This document shows, one piece after another, positions 25,725 through 35,105 of a DNA stretch of 64,000 nucleotides. Position 1 is the first letter of the stretch. Every line of letters begins with the position of its first letter. The position numbers were made by a program, and so were the translations under genes. The stretch covers positions 1-64,000 of the forward strand of contig CAMWQU010000005.1 in assembly GCA_947176535.1 (NCBI GenBank), read 5' to 3'. The notes beneath the pieces were generated by a model. That model was not told the origin of the DNA. It saw only the letters and a program-made list of their open reading frames with translations, and made no database searches. The DNA is from an uncultured Prevotellaceae bacterium (GTDB lineage: Bacteria; Bacteroidota; Bacteroidia; Bacteroidales; Bacteroidaceae).

Positions 25725-28718
25725 TTACTTTACCACGACTTTGCGTCCGTTCCGGATGTAGATACCCCGGGCGGGCTTGTTGGTGCGTCGGCCGGTCAGG
25801 TCATAGAAACTGCCGTTGTCCTGTACCGGGAGGTCTCTGACAGCCTCGACCGGTGTAACAACCTCGTCGATGGTGTAGTCTCCGTAGAAGTAGAGCCGGA
25901 AGTTGCTGAATATGCTCCAATAGCCTGTGTCCTGACTTCCGGAACGGATGCCCAGTTTCATGGAACCGGCGGTCGTGGTGGTGAGCATGACACTGTTGTC
26001 GTAATGCCCTGCCTCGAACCATTTACCGGCTGCTTGCATATTGTTGGGGATATACTTTCCGTTCTTGCTCTTTGTTGAACCGCCGAGGCTTTTGCTTTGT
26101 GCATCCTCCCAGATGTTCTTCACCTGTGCCGTTTTAGTCTTGATGTAGGCGTATGTGGTCACGTTCTTTGCACCGTTCTCCGTATAGTCGGTATATGAAT
26201 CATCTGCACTGCCTACACGCTGGAATGCCTGAACGCGTAATTCGTAAGTAGCGGCGGGCATCTTTAGCGAAATAGTCTGGTTGAAATCGAACGTCTTCTG
26301 GAAGAACTCGCAGCAGGCGTATTCGTTCGTGGTCGTGGTGCTCCATCCGTCGCAGTCCGTGGTTAAGGTCGGATTCACGAGCAGGAACGAGACATCCATG
26401 GGATGTGTCACACTGTTTACCTTGACCTTGCCCAGGAACTTGATAACGGCCGACTTGATGTTGTCGATAGCCGTAGTCACGTCTGCGGGCATCGTATAAC
26501 TGTCCTTTTCTCCGTTGATGGCGTTGAGCACGTCGAGCAGTTCGGTATCTATTGCAGCAACGTCTTCATCTTTCTTGCTCTTGTGCGGCGTGTCGATGAG
26601 GCTTTGTACGTTGGCGATAAGCGTTTTCAGTTGAGAAAGCATCTTTGTTGTGGCTGCACTGTTGTAGGCCGTCATTTGGTCTTCGGTGAGGAACAACCAG
26701 CGCTGAGCCGTTGCCGTGTTGGACATATCGTAGGCCGTGGTTGTTGTCGTTGAAGTGGTTCCTGCCTGCAAGGTTACGGCGGAGCTTGCCTTCTTGACAA
26801 TCCAGAACGCCGTGCCCGTGAAGTCGCCCATGGTCACGTTCTTGCGTGCCGGCAGCAGGTGGAATTTCTCGTTGGCGGTTACCTGAGTCTTGGCAGCCGT
26901 CTTGATGCTGCCCGATGTGCCGCTGGTGGCATACGTGATGTATTTGCCCGTCCCCACGTTCTGGAACATATAGTACCCGGTTTGAGGGTCATAGGTGATG
27001 TACCACGCGAAGTTGTCGGCCTTTTCGGCCTCGAACGGCTGTGTGCGCAGGGCACCCGTGGTGCTGAGCGTCAGGAATCCCGTGTTGCTCTCGTCCTCGC
27101 TGCGCAGGTAGTATTTCTGTTGGTCGTTCTGCTGGAATACGTAAGCGGGTGTGGCGAAGCCCACGGAACTGGAGCAGGCCATACCATCTTGATGGAGCGC
27201 ATGCGTAATGAGAATGTTGCTGTAATAGAGCAGAGTGTTTTCCGGGTTATAGGAATCCTCGTGTGCTCCGTTAATGCCATAGGCCAGCATGGCGATGCCA
27301 CTGTTGGGCGAGCCGGCCCACATGTGAGTGCCGTCACCCTGCAGGAAGGCTGCGGCATCGTTCTGCAGGAACTGCACCATCTGGTTGGCACGCGGGCCGA
27401 GCCACTTGCCGGAACTGGTGTTTTCGCGCAGATCTGAACTGTCGTACCAGTACCACGTGGTGCCCACGCCTACGCCGTGGTTCGTTTCGTGCAGGATGGT
27501 TCCCGTCTGCTGATAGGGTGCGTTCTGGCTGACACGCATCCAGCCGCCATACGAACAGTCGGCGGTGCCGCCCCCGGCTCCGGCTCCCGGTACGTAGTGT
27601 ACACTGAGGTTGAAGCCGCGAATGTTGGCCAAATTGTTGTACATCCATTCCACCTCGTTCACGGCCGATGCGATGCGGAAATTCTCCTGCTCGCTGCCGG
27701 CATTGTCATACCACGTGGTAACTTGTCCCTTGGGCAGGGTGGCGATTTTCACCACGTCGCCGTAGCCCACCTGATAATCGGCCGTCATGGCATAGGCGCG
27801 GACGTAGTAGACGGTGCCCGGCTCCAGATGTTCCATGACGTAGATGTTGCCGTTGTTCGAGAAATAACGTGTCGTGCGGTTGTCGAGAACCGTCGGGTTG
27901 GGTTCGGTGCTCCAGCAGAGACCCCTCTCCGCAGCAGTCCCTTTGACGGTGCTGCGTCCCAGTGCGATGGTGGTGCCCATAGCCACGAAAGGGTTCGTTG
28001 TTACGGTGGGTGCGTTGCCGGTAGCGTTGCTGATGCGGTAGTCCAGCGTGGCACGCTTCAGAGCCACAGTCGCAGTCTGATAATCTGTCCCGGCAGGCAG
28101 ACCGTTACCGTTGAGCACCGCCTTGGCGTTGTCGATAGCCGTTTGCAGTGCAGCGGCCGTATTGCCGTCGCCGATAACGCTCTCGGCCTCGGTGACGAAC
28201 TTCTGCAATTCCGCGTCGATAGCTTCCTTGACGATGCCGTTATAATAGAGGCGGAAATTGTCCGCGCACACCCAGTTTCCCGTAGCACCTGCCGTCTTGA
28301 AGCCGATTTCGGCCGTTCCGTCAATCACGGTGAACGTTACGGAATAGTCGTCTGCGGCGCTTACCTCCGTCTGTTCGCTTCCGGCAAACAAGTAGGCCCC
28401 CGTCTGTGTGGCACTGCTGTTCTGTTGTATGTTCTGTGCTCCGGCAGTGAGCGTGTAGGTTCCGGGCTCCAGTCCCACCAGCGTCTGCCGGATGCTTACC
28501 GTAGGCACCTTTCCGGTGCTGACATACTTTTCCATATACACCATGCCGTCCTTTGGCCCGAAGGAAGTGTTGGTCTGGAACAGCATGCCGTTGTTCACCC
28601 ATCCCGCGAAGCGAGCCTCGAAGTTGGGATTGTCGATGTACTTGCCGGTTACGTCGGTCTGCGCCGTGGCGGCGGCAAGGAAACAGAAAACAGAAAGCAA
28701 TAGCGTAAATCTTCTCAT
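25725..28718 (-). CDS. Large exported protein with HExxH motif, putative metallopeptidase
   Basis: 997 residues. Signal peptide about 1-19 (LAAATAQ). A carbohydrate-binding-like beta domain spans about 25-160, a helical FIVAR-like pair about 165-230, and an Fn3-like stretch about 235-325 (LEPGTVYYVRAYA). Next comes a catalytic-looking region with H410-E-T-N-H414 followed by GVGVGT, which suggests a zinc metallopeptidase. A ricin-like beta region (KYYLRSEDESNTGFLTL), another helical pair and a second beta domain follow. It ends FYDLTGRRTNKPARGIYIRNGRKVVVK, a conserved tail of many exported Bacteroidales proteins. Family not certain. It sits 15 bases after the Sir2 gene. Confidence 0.75.
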   Translation of the reverse strand: MRRFTLLLSVFCFLAAATAQTDVTGKYIDNPNFEARFAGWVNNGMLFQTNTSFGPKDGMVYMEKYVSTGKVPTVSIRQTLVGLEPGTYTLTAGAQNIQQNSSATQTGAYLFAGSEQTEVSAADDYSVTFTVIDGTAEIGFKTAGATGNWVCADNFRLYYNGIVKEAIDAELQKFVTEAESVIGDGNTAAALQTAIDNAKAVLNGNGLPAGTDYQTATVALKRATLDYRISNATGNAPTVTTNPFVAMGTTIALGRSTVKGTAAERGLCWSTEPNPTVLDNRTTRYFSNNGNIYVMEHLEPGTVYYVRAYAMTADYQVGYGDVVKIATLPKGQVTTWYDNAGSEQENFRIASAVNEVEWMYNNLANIRGFNLSVHYVPGAGAGGGTADCSYGGWMRVSQNAPYQQTGTILHETNHGVGVGTTWYWYDSSDLRENTSSGKWLGPRANQMVQFLQNDAAAFLQGDGTHMWAGSPNSGIAMLAYGINGAHEDSYNPENTLLYYSNILITHALHQDGMACSSSVGFATPAYVFQQNDQQKYYLRSEDESNTGFLTLSTTGALRTQPFEAEKADNFAWYITYDPQTGYYMFQNVGTGKYITYATSGTSGSIKTAAKTQVTANEKFHLLPARKNVTMGDFTGTAFWIVKKASSAVTLQAGTTSTTTTTAYDMSNTATAQRWLFLTEDQMTAYNSAATTKMLSQLKTLIANVQSLIDTPHKSKKDEDVAAIDTELLDVLNAINGEKDSYTMPADVTTAIDNIKSAVIKFLGKVKVNSVTHPMDVSFLLVNPTLTTDCDGWSTTTTNEYACCEFFQKTFDFNQTISLKMPAATYELRVQAFQRVGSADDSYTDYTENGAKNVTTYAYIKTKTAQVKNIWEDAQSKSLGGSTKSKNGKYIPNNMQAAGKWFEAGHYDNSVMLTTTTAGSMKLGIRSGSQDTGYWSIFSNFRLYFYGDYTIDEVVTPVEAVRDLPVQDNGSFYDLTGRRTNKPARGIYIRNGRKVVVK

Positions 28719-28733
28719 GATGGTATAAACGTT

Positions 28734-29441
28734 TTATTTATTTTCGATGTTCAGATGCTTTATAAACTCCTCCATGCCCTCCGACGCGCCTTTCATAAAG
28801 TGCGTGACGGGGCGTGCGGAATGCCACTCGACGGGTTTCGGGTCGATGAGGAAAACGGGACATCCGTCGGGCACGTAGTGAATGAGTCCGGCGGCGGGGT
28901 ACACGTTGAGGCTGGTTCCTATGATAAGGAATATGTCGGCCTTTCCGCTCAGTTCGGCAGCCCGCTCGATGTTGGGCACCGCCTCGCCAAACCACACGAT
29001 GAACGGCCGCAACTGACTGCCGTCTTTGGCGCGGTCGCCCATGCTCACCTCCCAGCGTTCGGGCGTGAGTGTTTCGATGAAACGGGGATTATTGGGCTCG
29101 CGGCTGCTCGTTACTTTCAGCAGTTCGCCGTGCAGGTGAGTCACCTGCGACGAACCGGCCTGTTCGTGCAGATTGTCCACGTTCTGCGTGATGATATGCA
29201 CGTCAAAGTATTTCTCCAGTCCGGCCAACAGTTCATGCCCTCGGCAGGGACGGGTGTTCAGCAGTTCGCGCCGGCGCGTGTTGTAGAAATCCGTCACCAG
29301 TTCGGGATTGCGTGCCCACCCCTCGGGAGTGGCCACATCCTCCACGCGGTAGGTATCCCACAGTCCACCGCTATCGCGGAACGTGCTGATGCCGCTTTCG
29401 GCACTCATTCCTGCACCGGTCAGTACGACAAGTCGTTTCAT
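28734..29441 (-). CDS. Sir2-family NAD-dependent deacylase without zinc cysteines
   Basis: 235 residues from the ATG at 29441 (MKRLVVLTGAGMSAESG); the frame stays open upstream, but the promoter box at 29471-29478 supports this start. Sirtuins remove acyl groups from lysine using NAD. Visible motifs are GAGMSAESGISTFRD, TQNVDNLH and the catalytic His in HLHGE. The YNTR motif (Tyr-x-x-Arg) matches the class III, SIRT5/CobB-like pattern linked to succinyl-lysine. The four zinc cysteines normally found after HGE are absent; that segment reads LLKVTSSREPNNPRF. It lies between GH78 and the metallopeptidase gene. Confidence 0.92.
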   Translation of the reverse strand: MKRLVVLTGAGMSAESGISTFRDSGGLWDTYRVEDVATPEGWARNPELVTDFYNTRRRELLNTRPCRGHELLAGLEKYFDVHIITQNVDNLHEQAGSSQVTHLHGELLKVTSSREPNNPRFIETLTPERWEVSMGDRAKDGSQLRPFIVWFGEAVPNIERAAELSGKADIFLIIGTSLNVYPAAGLIHYVPDGCPVFLIDPKPVEWHSARPVTHFMKGASEGMEEFIKHLNIENK

Positions 29442-29470
29442 ATCCGTTTGAAAAAGAGACTTTATCCATG

Positions 29471-29478
29471 CAAAGATA
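29471..29478 (-). promoter_or_regulatory. -7 box of the Sir2 gene
   Basis: TATCTTTG on the minus strand, 29 bases before the ATG at 29441. It decides against the longer upstream reading of the same frame. Confidence 0.7.
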
Positions 29479-29607
29479 CTTAATTTTTTTGATGTCTTGC
29501 AAAAAGTGCGGGATAAAATCACGTTTTTGTTCTCCTGTATCGGCGGGAGCGGACAAGACAGCCGCATCGCCACCGGGCGTTGCGGAACGGAAATGAACGG
29601 TCGTACA

Positions 29608-31938
29608 CTAAGCCGGGACTACCGTTTTTTTTACGGTGAAAAGGCCGGAAAAGGAATGTTTGCCCTCGCCCACCGTGGTCGTTTTGCCGGTGGGGAAGCA
29701 TACCTCGGCTTCGGAACCCTGGGGCACTTCGACGTCTATCGTCCACCGGTTGTTGGCGAAGTCGCGCGTCCAGTGGCACGCCACCGTACCCCTCGGCGTC
29801 CGGAGCGAAGTCTTCACCCAACGGACGTCGCCGACCATCTGCGGCTTGATGACAATGTGTTTCCATGCCTCCCCGGTTGTCGTTATGCCTCCCAGGCCGC
29901 CGTACAGCCATTCCATCAGGTGGCCCAGCATGAGGTGGTTGTTCGATGCGTCCTCATAGGCCTGCCAACTCTCCGTCAGCGCCGTTGCCCCTTTGAGTAG
30001 CTGATAGGCATATCCGGGTACCGTCTCGTTGTGGTTCATCCGGTAGATGACATTACCGCGATTGTTCTGTTGGAGTGCCTGCACCACGTAGCGGAAACCC
30101 ACGTCGCCGGCGGTGAGCGCAAAGCCGCGCTTCTCGATGTCGGCGACAAGGGCGTCGAGGGCATCCTGCCGGGTCTCTTCCGTCACCAAGTCCATGTAGA
30201 GAGCCATGGCCAGTGCTGTCTGACTGCCGTTTTCGTACACGCGCTCGTCGCCGGTGGCGAAGCGTTTGTTGAAAGCCAGTTTTACCTCCTCGGCCAGTCG
30301 GGCAAACTCTTCCGCATCGTCATTCTTTCCCAAGTGCTCGGCAATTTTTCGCATCGTCGTCAGGTCGTAGTAGTACATGGCCGTGGCCGAGAGTGCCACG
30401 CTCGTCAGTTGTGCCTTGCCCGGATGCTGCGGCCCCATGTCGTACCAGTCGCCCAGTCCGTAATCGACGATTCCCCCGTCGGCGCGGGATTGCAGGTAGC
30501 GGAGGTAGCGCTTCATCGCATCGTAATGTTTGGTCAGGGCGGAATCGTCGCCGTACCACCGGTAGGTGTACCACGGGCAGAGGATGAACGCCGAGCCCCA
30601 TTCGGGCGTGTCCTCAAAGCCGCTACCTTTGTCGAAGACAACCAGTTCGGGCGCGATGGTGGGGATGATGCCGTCGGCGTGTTGCGAGGCGGCGAGGTCG
30701 TCCGCTATCTTGTTCATCAGGGGGCGCATGTCGAAGCGGTACATCATGGAGTGGGCCATCAGGTGGCACTGCTCCTGCCAACCGAGCTTCTCCCGGGTGG
30801 GGCAGTCCGTCACGATGCTCACGAGGTTGCTTCTTATGGCCCAGTCTATCAGTGCGTGTATCTGATTGAAGAGCGTGTCGGAACATTCAAAACTGCCCAC
30901 CTCCTGCGCGTCGATGGACGTGTGCAGTCCTGTGATGTCGAGAATCTCCACACCCTCGTCGGCCTGCACGTCGGCATAGCGGAAGCCCGTGTACGTGAAC
31001 TGTGGTTGCCATACCTCGCCGTCGGGCTCGCCCCGCAGGGTGTATTTCCACTCGTAGCCGGGCATGCACCGCTGGTCTACTTTGCCGTTCTGCTGTATCT
31101 CTCCGGGGCGCAGCGTGATGCTCTTTCCGCGTTCGCCGCGCACTTTGATGCGCACGATGCCGGAGCAGTTCTGTCCCATGTCATACAACCCGTCGGGCCG
31201 TTTCGTCATGGGCAGTTCCTTCTGAATCTTCACGAACGTACCTTCCTGCTGGCGCACCAAGGGAACGTCCCACTTCGGACGGGTGACCGTGACCGGCACC
31301 TTGTCGGCCTCGAAGGATGCGTCGCACCACTCTCCGGCGAAGATACTGGAGAACCTCACCGGGCCGGCCGACGCCCTCCACGAACCGTCGCTCACAATCG
31401 TCCGCACTTTGCCGTTAGCGTACTCCACGTGCAGGCAGAACAGCAGTTTGGGTGCGCCGCAGGAACCGGCAATCTTGTGGTAGCCTTTCGTGGGGATGTC
31501 GTACATGCCGCCGCCGAGCATCACCTTGATGTCGAGGCGGCGACCCGGCGCGTTTCGCACGATGTCGGTAACGTCAAACTCGTTGTACAGCAGTTCCGCA
31601 TCGTATTTGGTCCAGCCGGGGCTGAGGAAATAGTCGGATACTTTCTCGCCGTTGAGAAACAGTTCGTACTGCCCCATGCCGCATATATCCACCCACGCAC
31701 GGCGGATGCGACCTTTCTCCAGTCGATGCGACTTTTCGAGCACGGGCAGTTCGTAGACCTTCAGCGACCGGCCCTCGGCCGATTCGGGGCTGAGGAAATG
31801 GATGTGGGGGAAAACGATGGAGGAATCCGCCTCTAAGGCTATCCACAGGGCATTGCCGAATGCCTCTCCGGCAGTTTGGGACACGGCAGACAGGCAGAGG
31901 CTGACTGCAAACAGAACGGACAGAATGCGTCTCTTCAT
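29608..31938 (-). CDS. GH78 alpha-L-rhamnosidase family protein
   Basis: 776 residues from the ATG at 31938 (MKRRILSVLFAVSLCLSAVSQ), which gives a clean signal peptide. The family releases alpha-linked L-rhamnose from glycans. N-terminal beta-sandwich domains (GYELFLNGEKVSDYFLSPGWTKYD-like segment) precede the (alpha/alpha)6 barrel with DCPTREKLGWQEQ, which holds the proposed general acid Glu, plus TPEWGSAF and GLGDWYDMG. The end has NNHLMLGHLMEWLYGGLGGI and the terminal beta domain. No SusC/SusD pair is nearby, so it is not in a standard polysaccharide utilisation locus. Confidence 0.9.
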   Translation of the reverse strand: MKRRILSVLFAVSLCLSAVSQTAGEAFGNALWIALEADSSIVFPHIHFLSPESAEGRSLKVYELPVLEKSHRLEKGRIRRAWVDICGMGQYELFLNGEKVSDYFLSPGWTKYDAELLYNEFDVTDIVRNAPGRRLDIKVMLGGGMYDIPTKGYHKIAGSCGAPKLLFCLHVEYANGKVRTIVSDGSWRASAGPVRFSSIFAGEWCDASFEADKVPVTVTRPKWDVPLVRQQEGTFVKIQKELPMTKRPDGLYDMGQNCSGIVRIKVRGERGKSITLRPGEIQQNGKVDQRCMPGYEWKYTLRGEPDGEVWQPQFTYTGFRYADVQADEGVEILDITGLHTSIDAQEVGSFECSDTLFNQIHALIDWAIRSNLVSIVTDCPTREKLGWQEQCHLMAHSMMYRFDMRPLMNKIADDLAASQHADGIIPTIAPELVVFDKGSGFEDTPEWGSAFILCPWYTYRWYGDDSALTKHYDAMKRYLRYLQSRADGGIVDYGLGDWYDMGPQHPGKAQLTSVALSATAMYYYDLTTMRKIAEHLGKNDDAEEFARLAEEVKLAFNKRFATGDERVYENGSQTALAMALYMDLVTEETRQDALDALVADIEKRGFALTAGDVGFRYVVQALQQNNRGNVIYRMNHNETVPGYAYQLLKGATALTESWQAYEDASNNHLMLGHLMEWLYGGLGGITTTGEAWKHIVIKPQMVGDVRWVKTSLRTPRGTVACHWTRDFANNRWTIDVEVPQGSEAEVCFPTGKTTTVGEGKHSFSGLFTVKKTVVPA

Positions 31939-31962
31939 AAAACAGTGATTTGGATTGTTGGA

Positions 31963-31970
31963 CAAAGATA
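31963..31970 (-). promoter_or_regulatory. -7 box of the GH78 gene
   Basis: TATCTTTG on the minus strand lies 24 bases before the ATG at 31938 and supports that start over the longer frame. Confidence 0.7.
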
Positions 31971-32073
31971 GTGCTTTTCCCCGGATTCCGCAAAGGATGC
32001 GGCTCAAAAGTTTCCTTATTCTTCCCGTGACTCTTCCTAACCTCTCCTGCACTTCCTTTCGGGGTCTTAAAAA

Positions 32074-32154
32074 TAAGACGGGCGTCTTATCGCGATAAGA
32101 TGCCCGTCTTACAGATATAAGACGCCCGTCTTTCGGCCGAAAGACGGGCGTCTT
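32074..32154. repeat. Double long palindrome built from AAGACGGGCGTCTT units
   Basis: The first hairpin pairs 32074-32090 with 32095-32111 (17 bp with one G.U pair, 4-base loop). The second is a perfect 36-base palindrome, 32119-32136 with 32137-32154. Four alternating copies of the AAGACGGGCGTCTT unit make up the array. It begins 10 bases beyond the GH97 stop, so it may end that transcript, although no T-run follows directly. The rest of the gap up to 31938 holds the GH78 promoter. Confidence 0.85.
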
Positions 32155-32164
32155 GTCAGAATGT

Positions 32165-34054
32165 CTATTTCAGGACGATGACGAAGCCTCCGCGGGCGCG
32201 GCAATGAACCGTCCGGGGCAGGGGAACATTCGTCAGCAGTTGCCAGGCACGGTCTTCGTCGGCATCGAGGAAGCAATCGGCTCGGCGGTGCTTGCCGACG
32301 ATGCGTTCAAGCCGGCTGAGGTCGAAGTCGCGCGGCTGTTCGTTACCGTATCTCACGTCTCCGCCTGCTGCTATCCGGTCGTCTTTTCCGGCCCGGCAGT
32401 CTGCGGGATTTCCTCCGTTGATGCCGGCCACGTACCACGTCTTGCCGCTGCGGCGCGCGATGACCGCCATTTCGCCCGGATAGCCGCAGACGAGGCGCGT
32501 CTCATCCCATGCGGCGGGCAGTTGCGAGAAGAAGTCCTGCACGGCGCGGGGCTGCGCAAGGATGCTTTCGGGGCGGTCGGCGAGGTGTTGCAGTCCGCTC
32601 TCGTAGAGCACCGTCAGCGCCAGTTCGTGGGCGTGCGTGGTGCTGTGTGGATGCTGCGAGTCGCTGAAAGCACAGGGGGTGTAGTCCATGGGGCCTACCA
32701 CGTTGCGCGTGAACGGCAGTGTGGCGTTGTGCACTGCGGCGCGGTCGGTGAAGGTCGGCACGTTGTTGTACCATTCGGCACCATAGACACCCTCGGTGGA
32801 AAGGAGGTTAGGGTAGGTGCGCTGCCAGCCTCGGGGAATCGTGGCACCGTGGAAGTTCACGAGCAGATGGTGGCGGGTGGCACTCTCCAGAAGGTCGATG
32901 CAGTAGCCCATGTCCGTTTCCTTGTCGCCCGCGAAGAAGTCAATCTTCACCCCGGCGACTCCGATGCGTTCGCACCATGCAAACTCGCGCTCGCGGTCTT
33001 CCGGTTTGTTCAGGCGGTACTTGGGGCCCGGCGCACCGCCAATCCAGCCCGTCGTGGAGTTGTACCAGATGATGGGGCGCACGCCTTTCTCGTTGGCGTA
33101 GCGCACGGCGTCTTCGATGGTCTTTCCGTTCTTCATCTCGTCCCACTCCGCGTCGATGAGCACGTAGGGCAGGTGCAGCGTGGCGGCCATGTCCGTGTAT
33201 TTCCGTATGATGTCGTAGTCGTTGCTGCCGTGGTTGTAGGCCCAGTACACCCACGAAGCGACGCCCGGTTTAATCCATGTATCGTCCGTGCGGCCGGGTT
33301 CGGAAACGTCGGTGACGAGGGTGCTTTCCACCACATCGGCCAGTGAACCGACGATGGCCAGACGCCACGGCGAATGCCACGGGCCGGAGACCGTGAGGTC
33401 GTTCTTGTCGGGCACGACGCGGAAAAACTCGCCCCGGCTGTGCAGACTGGCGGCACTCTGCCGGCGTTCGATGTTGGCCTCGGTGAGCAGGACGAACGTG
33501 CCGTCCGCGGGTTCCAGAAGAGCCGGGAAACCCCACCGCCCGTCAGTTGCGACGGTGGCAAGGGGGTAGAAGCCCTCGTAGCCGTCACTCCACTTCATCA
33601 TCCATCGGCGGGTGCCGTCGGCGATGCGATAGGCGGTCTGTTCCTCCGGCAGCGGCCGGTTTTGCAACCCTTGCAGTTCGTAGCGGAAAGCCAGTCCGTC
33701 GTTGTAGAGACGTACCCGCAGGGTCAGCTCCGGCGACAGGGCCACTTCGTACTCGTTGGCGCGGTTCGTGCAGTGCAGCCGCTTGCCGGCCGGCATGTGG
33801 TAGTCGGTGCGGATGCGTCGTCCGGCGGAGAACCGGAAATCCGTGTTTCGGGTTTCGCCGGCGTAACCCAGTACGGGAATTTCCAGTACTGTCTGTCCGT
33901 TGTAGCAGAGGCGCATACCCTCGGCTCCGGTGGTCTGACTTTCGCCGCGCGGAACGCTGAGGGTCAGTTTTCCGTTGGGCGACTGAATCTTCCGTGCTGT
34001 TAGGGTTATGGCCGTCAGCAACAGAAGCATACAAAGGCATGTTCTTTTTGTCAT
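32165..34054 (-). CDS. GH97 family glycoside hydrolase, retaining-type candidate
   Basis: 629 residues from the ATG at 34054 (MTKRTCLCMLLLLTAITLTA), with a signal peptide; the frame stays open 66 bases upstream. The GH97 N-terminal beta-sandwich (QSPNGKLTLSV...) leads to the barrel with WVYWAYNHGSNDYDIIRKYTDMAATL and AGVKIDFFAGDKETDMGYC. The Asp in KIDFF, followed by LLSTEGVYGAEW, resembles the retaining alpha-galactosidase branch. The inverting SusB-type alpha-glucosidases have glutamates instead. Substrate is therefore inferred. It follows rnc by 55 bases. Confidence 0.88.
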   Translation of the reverse strand: MTKRTCLCMLLLLTAITLTARKIQSPNGKLTLSVPRGESQTTGAEGMRLCYNGQTVLEIPVLGYAGETRNTDFRFSAGRRIRTDYHMPAGKRLHCTNRANEYEVALSPELTLRVRLYNDGLAFRYELQGLQNRPLPEEQTAYRIADGTRRWMMKWSDGYEGFYPLATVATDGRWGFPALLEPADGTFVLLTEANIERRQSAASLHSRGEFFRVVPDKNDLTVSGPWHSPWRLAIVGSLADVVESTLVTDVSEPGRTDDTWIKPGVASWVYWAYNHGSNDYDIIRKYTDMAATLHLPYVLIDAEWDEMKNGKTIEDAVRYANEKGVRPIIWYNSTTGWIGGAPGPKYRLNKPEDREREFAWCERIGVAGVKIDFFAGDKETDMGYCIDLLESATRHHLLVNFHGATIPRGWQRTYPNLLSTEGVYGAEWYNNVPTFTDRAAVHNATLPFTRNVVGPMDYTPCAFSDSQHPHSTTHAHELALTVLYESGLQHLADRPESILAQPRAVQDFFSQLPAAWDETRLVCGYPGEMAVIARRSGKTWYVAGINGGNPADCRAGKDDRIAAGGDVRYGNEQPRDFDLSRLERIVGKHRRADCFLDADEDRAWQLLTNVPLPRTVHCRARGGFVIVLK

Positions 34055-34109
34055 ACTTCGATAGTTTGGGAAGGTGTACTCGTGGCGTGGGCCGGAAGGC
34101 GGAGCGGAC

Positions 34110-35051
34110 TTACTCGGCAAAAGCCTTTGCCTCTGCCTCTGCGATTATCTGCTCGCGTGACTTCTCCTTCATGGATATGTCTGAAAAGTCGATGTCCATG
34201 TCCTCTTTCTTGTGCGGTTCGTCGGTCACGGCCTCGTTTTTCTCCTCGGTGCTGAGCGGGGCAATGTCGTCGTAACGCTTCATCTGCAATTCCTTGGGTG
34301 CGGTGAGGGAGAGGGAGAACTCGCGGTCTTTTCGGATGCGTTCGAGGGCTTCTTTGGCCGCATTCTGCTGGCTCTCTTTCTTTGAGTAGCCTTTGCCATG
34401 CCCGCATTCGATGCCTGCAATGACAATGGTGCAGCGGAACAGCGGGGTGTTGTTGCCCTCCTTCTCTTCTTCGTTCCGGAAACTTACCTCGATGTGGTGT
34501 TTCTGTCCCCATTCGAGGAGCTTGCTCTTATGGTTGGCGGTGGTGTAGGCCGCTTTGTCCAGATTGACGAGGCGCGAGAGAATGCGTTCCTTGACAAACC
34601 GCACGCAGTGGCCGTAGCCCCGGTCGATATAGATGGCTCCGATGAGTGCCTCGAATGCGTTCCCGCTGACGTAACTGTTGTGGGTCTGGGACTTGAAGTT
34701 CGAGATGATAAGTTTGTCGAATCCCGTTTCCTTGGCTAATTTGTTGAGCGAATTACGCTGCACGATGTTGCTGCGCGCATTGGTGAGGAAACCCTCGGAC
34801 TTCCGGGGGAAGTGCTTATATACGATGTGTCCCACGACGGCACCCAGAATGGCGTCACCGAGAAACTCCAGCCGTTCGTTGTTGATGCGTTTTCCCTCCT
34901 CGCGTGCGGCGGCCGAGCGGTGGAGCATGGCCACTTTGTAGGGCCGGATGTCACGGGGGTAGAACCCCAGTATCTGATGGAAAGAACGATAAAGCTCCCT
35001 CTCTTTGCAGAAGGGGAGCTTTATACGGATTATAAGGTCTGTGAGCGTCAT
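34110..35051 (-). CDS. rnc: Ribonuclease III
   Basis: 313 residues. RNase III cuts double-stranded RNA in rRNA and mRNA processing. The signature NNERLEFLGDAILGAVV holds the catalytic acidic residues, and GNAFEALIGAIYIDRGY holds the second set. The dsRBD follows (about 175-250, SKLLEWGQKHHIEVSF...GHGKGYSKKESQQNAAKEAL). The C-terminus carries an extra acidic tail of about 60 residues compared with E. coli (226 residues). The gene follows fabF by 54 bases, a common Bacteroidetes order (acpP-fabF-rnc). Confidence 0.95.
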   Translation of the reverse strand: MTLTDLIIRIKLPFCKERELYRSFHQILGFYPRDIRPYKVAMLHRSAAAREEGKRINNERLEFLGDAILGAVVGHIVYKHFPRKSEGFLTNARSNIVQRNSLNKLAKETGFDKLIISNFKSQTHNSYVSGNAFEALIGAIYIDRGYGHCVRFVKERILSRLVNLDKAAYTTANHKSKLLEWGQKHHIEVSFRNEEEKEGNNTPLFRCTIVIAGIECGHGKGYSKKESQQNAAKEALERIRKDREFSLSLTAPKELQMKRYDDIAPLSTEEKNEAVTDEPHKKEDMDIDFSDISMKEKSREQIIAEAEAKAFAE

Positions 35052-35105
35052 GGTCGAAAGGGGAGTTAAAAGGAAGTCAAGGGGATTAACTTCCCTGTCG
35101 TTCCA

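Noticed and set aside
30031-31836. A 601-codon antisense frame over the GH78 gene
   Set aside because: Shadow of a clear glycosidase gene with a promoter and signal peptide.
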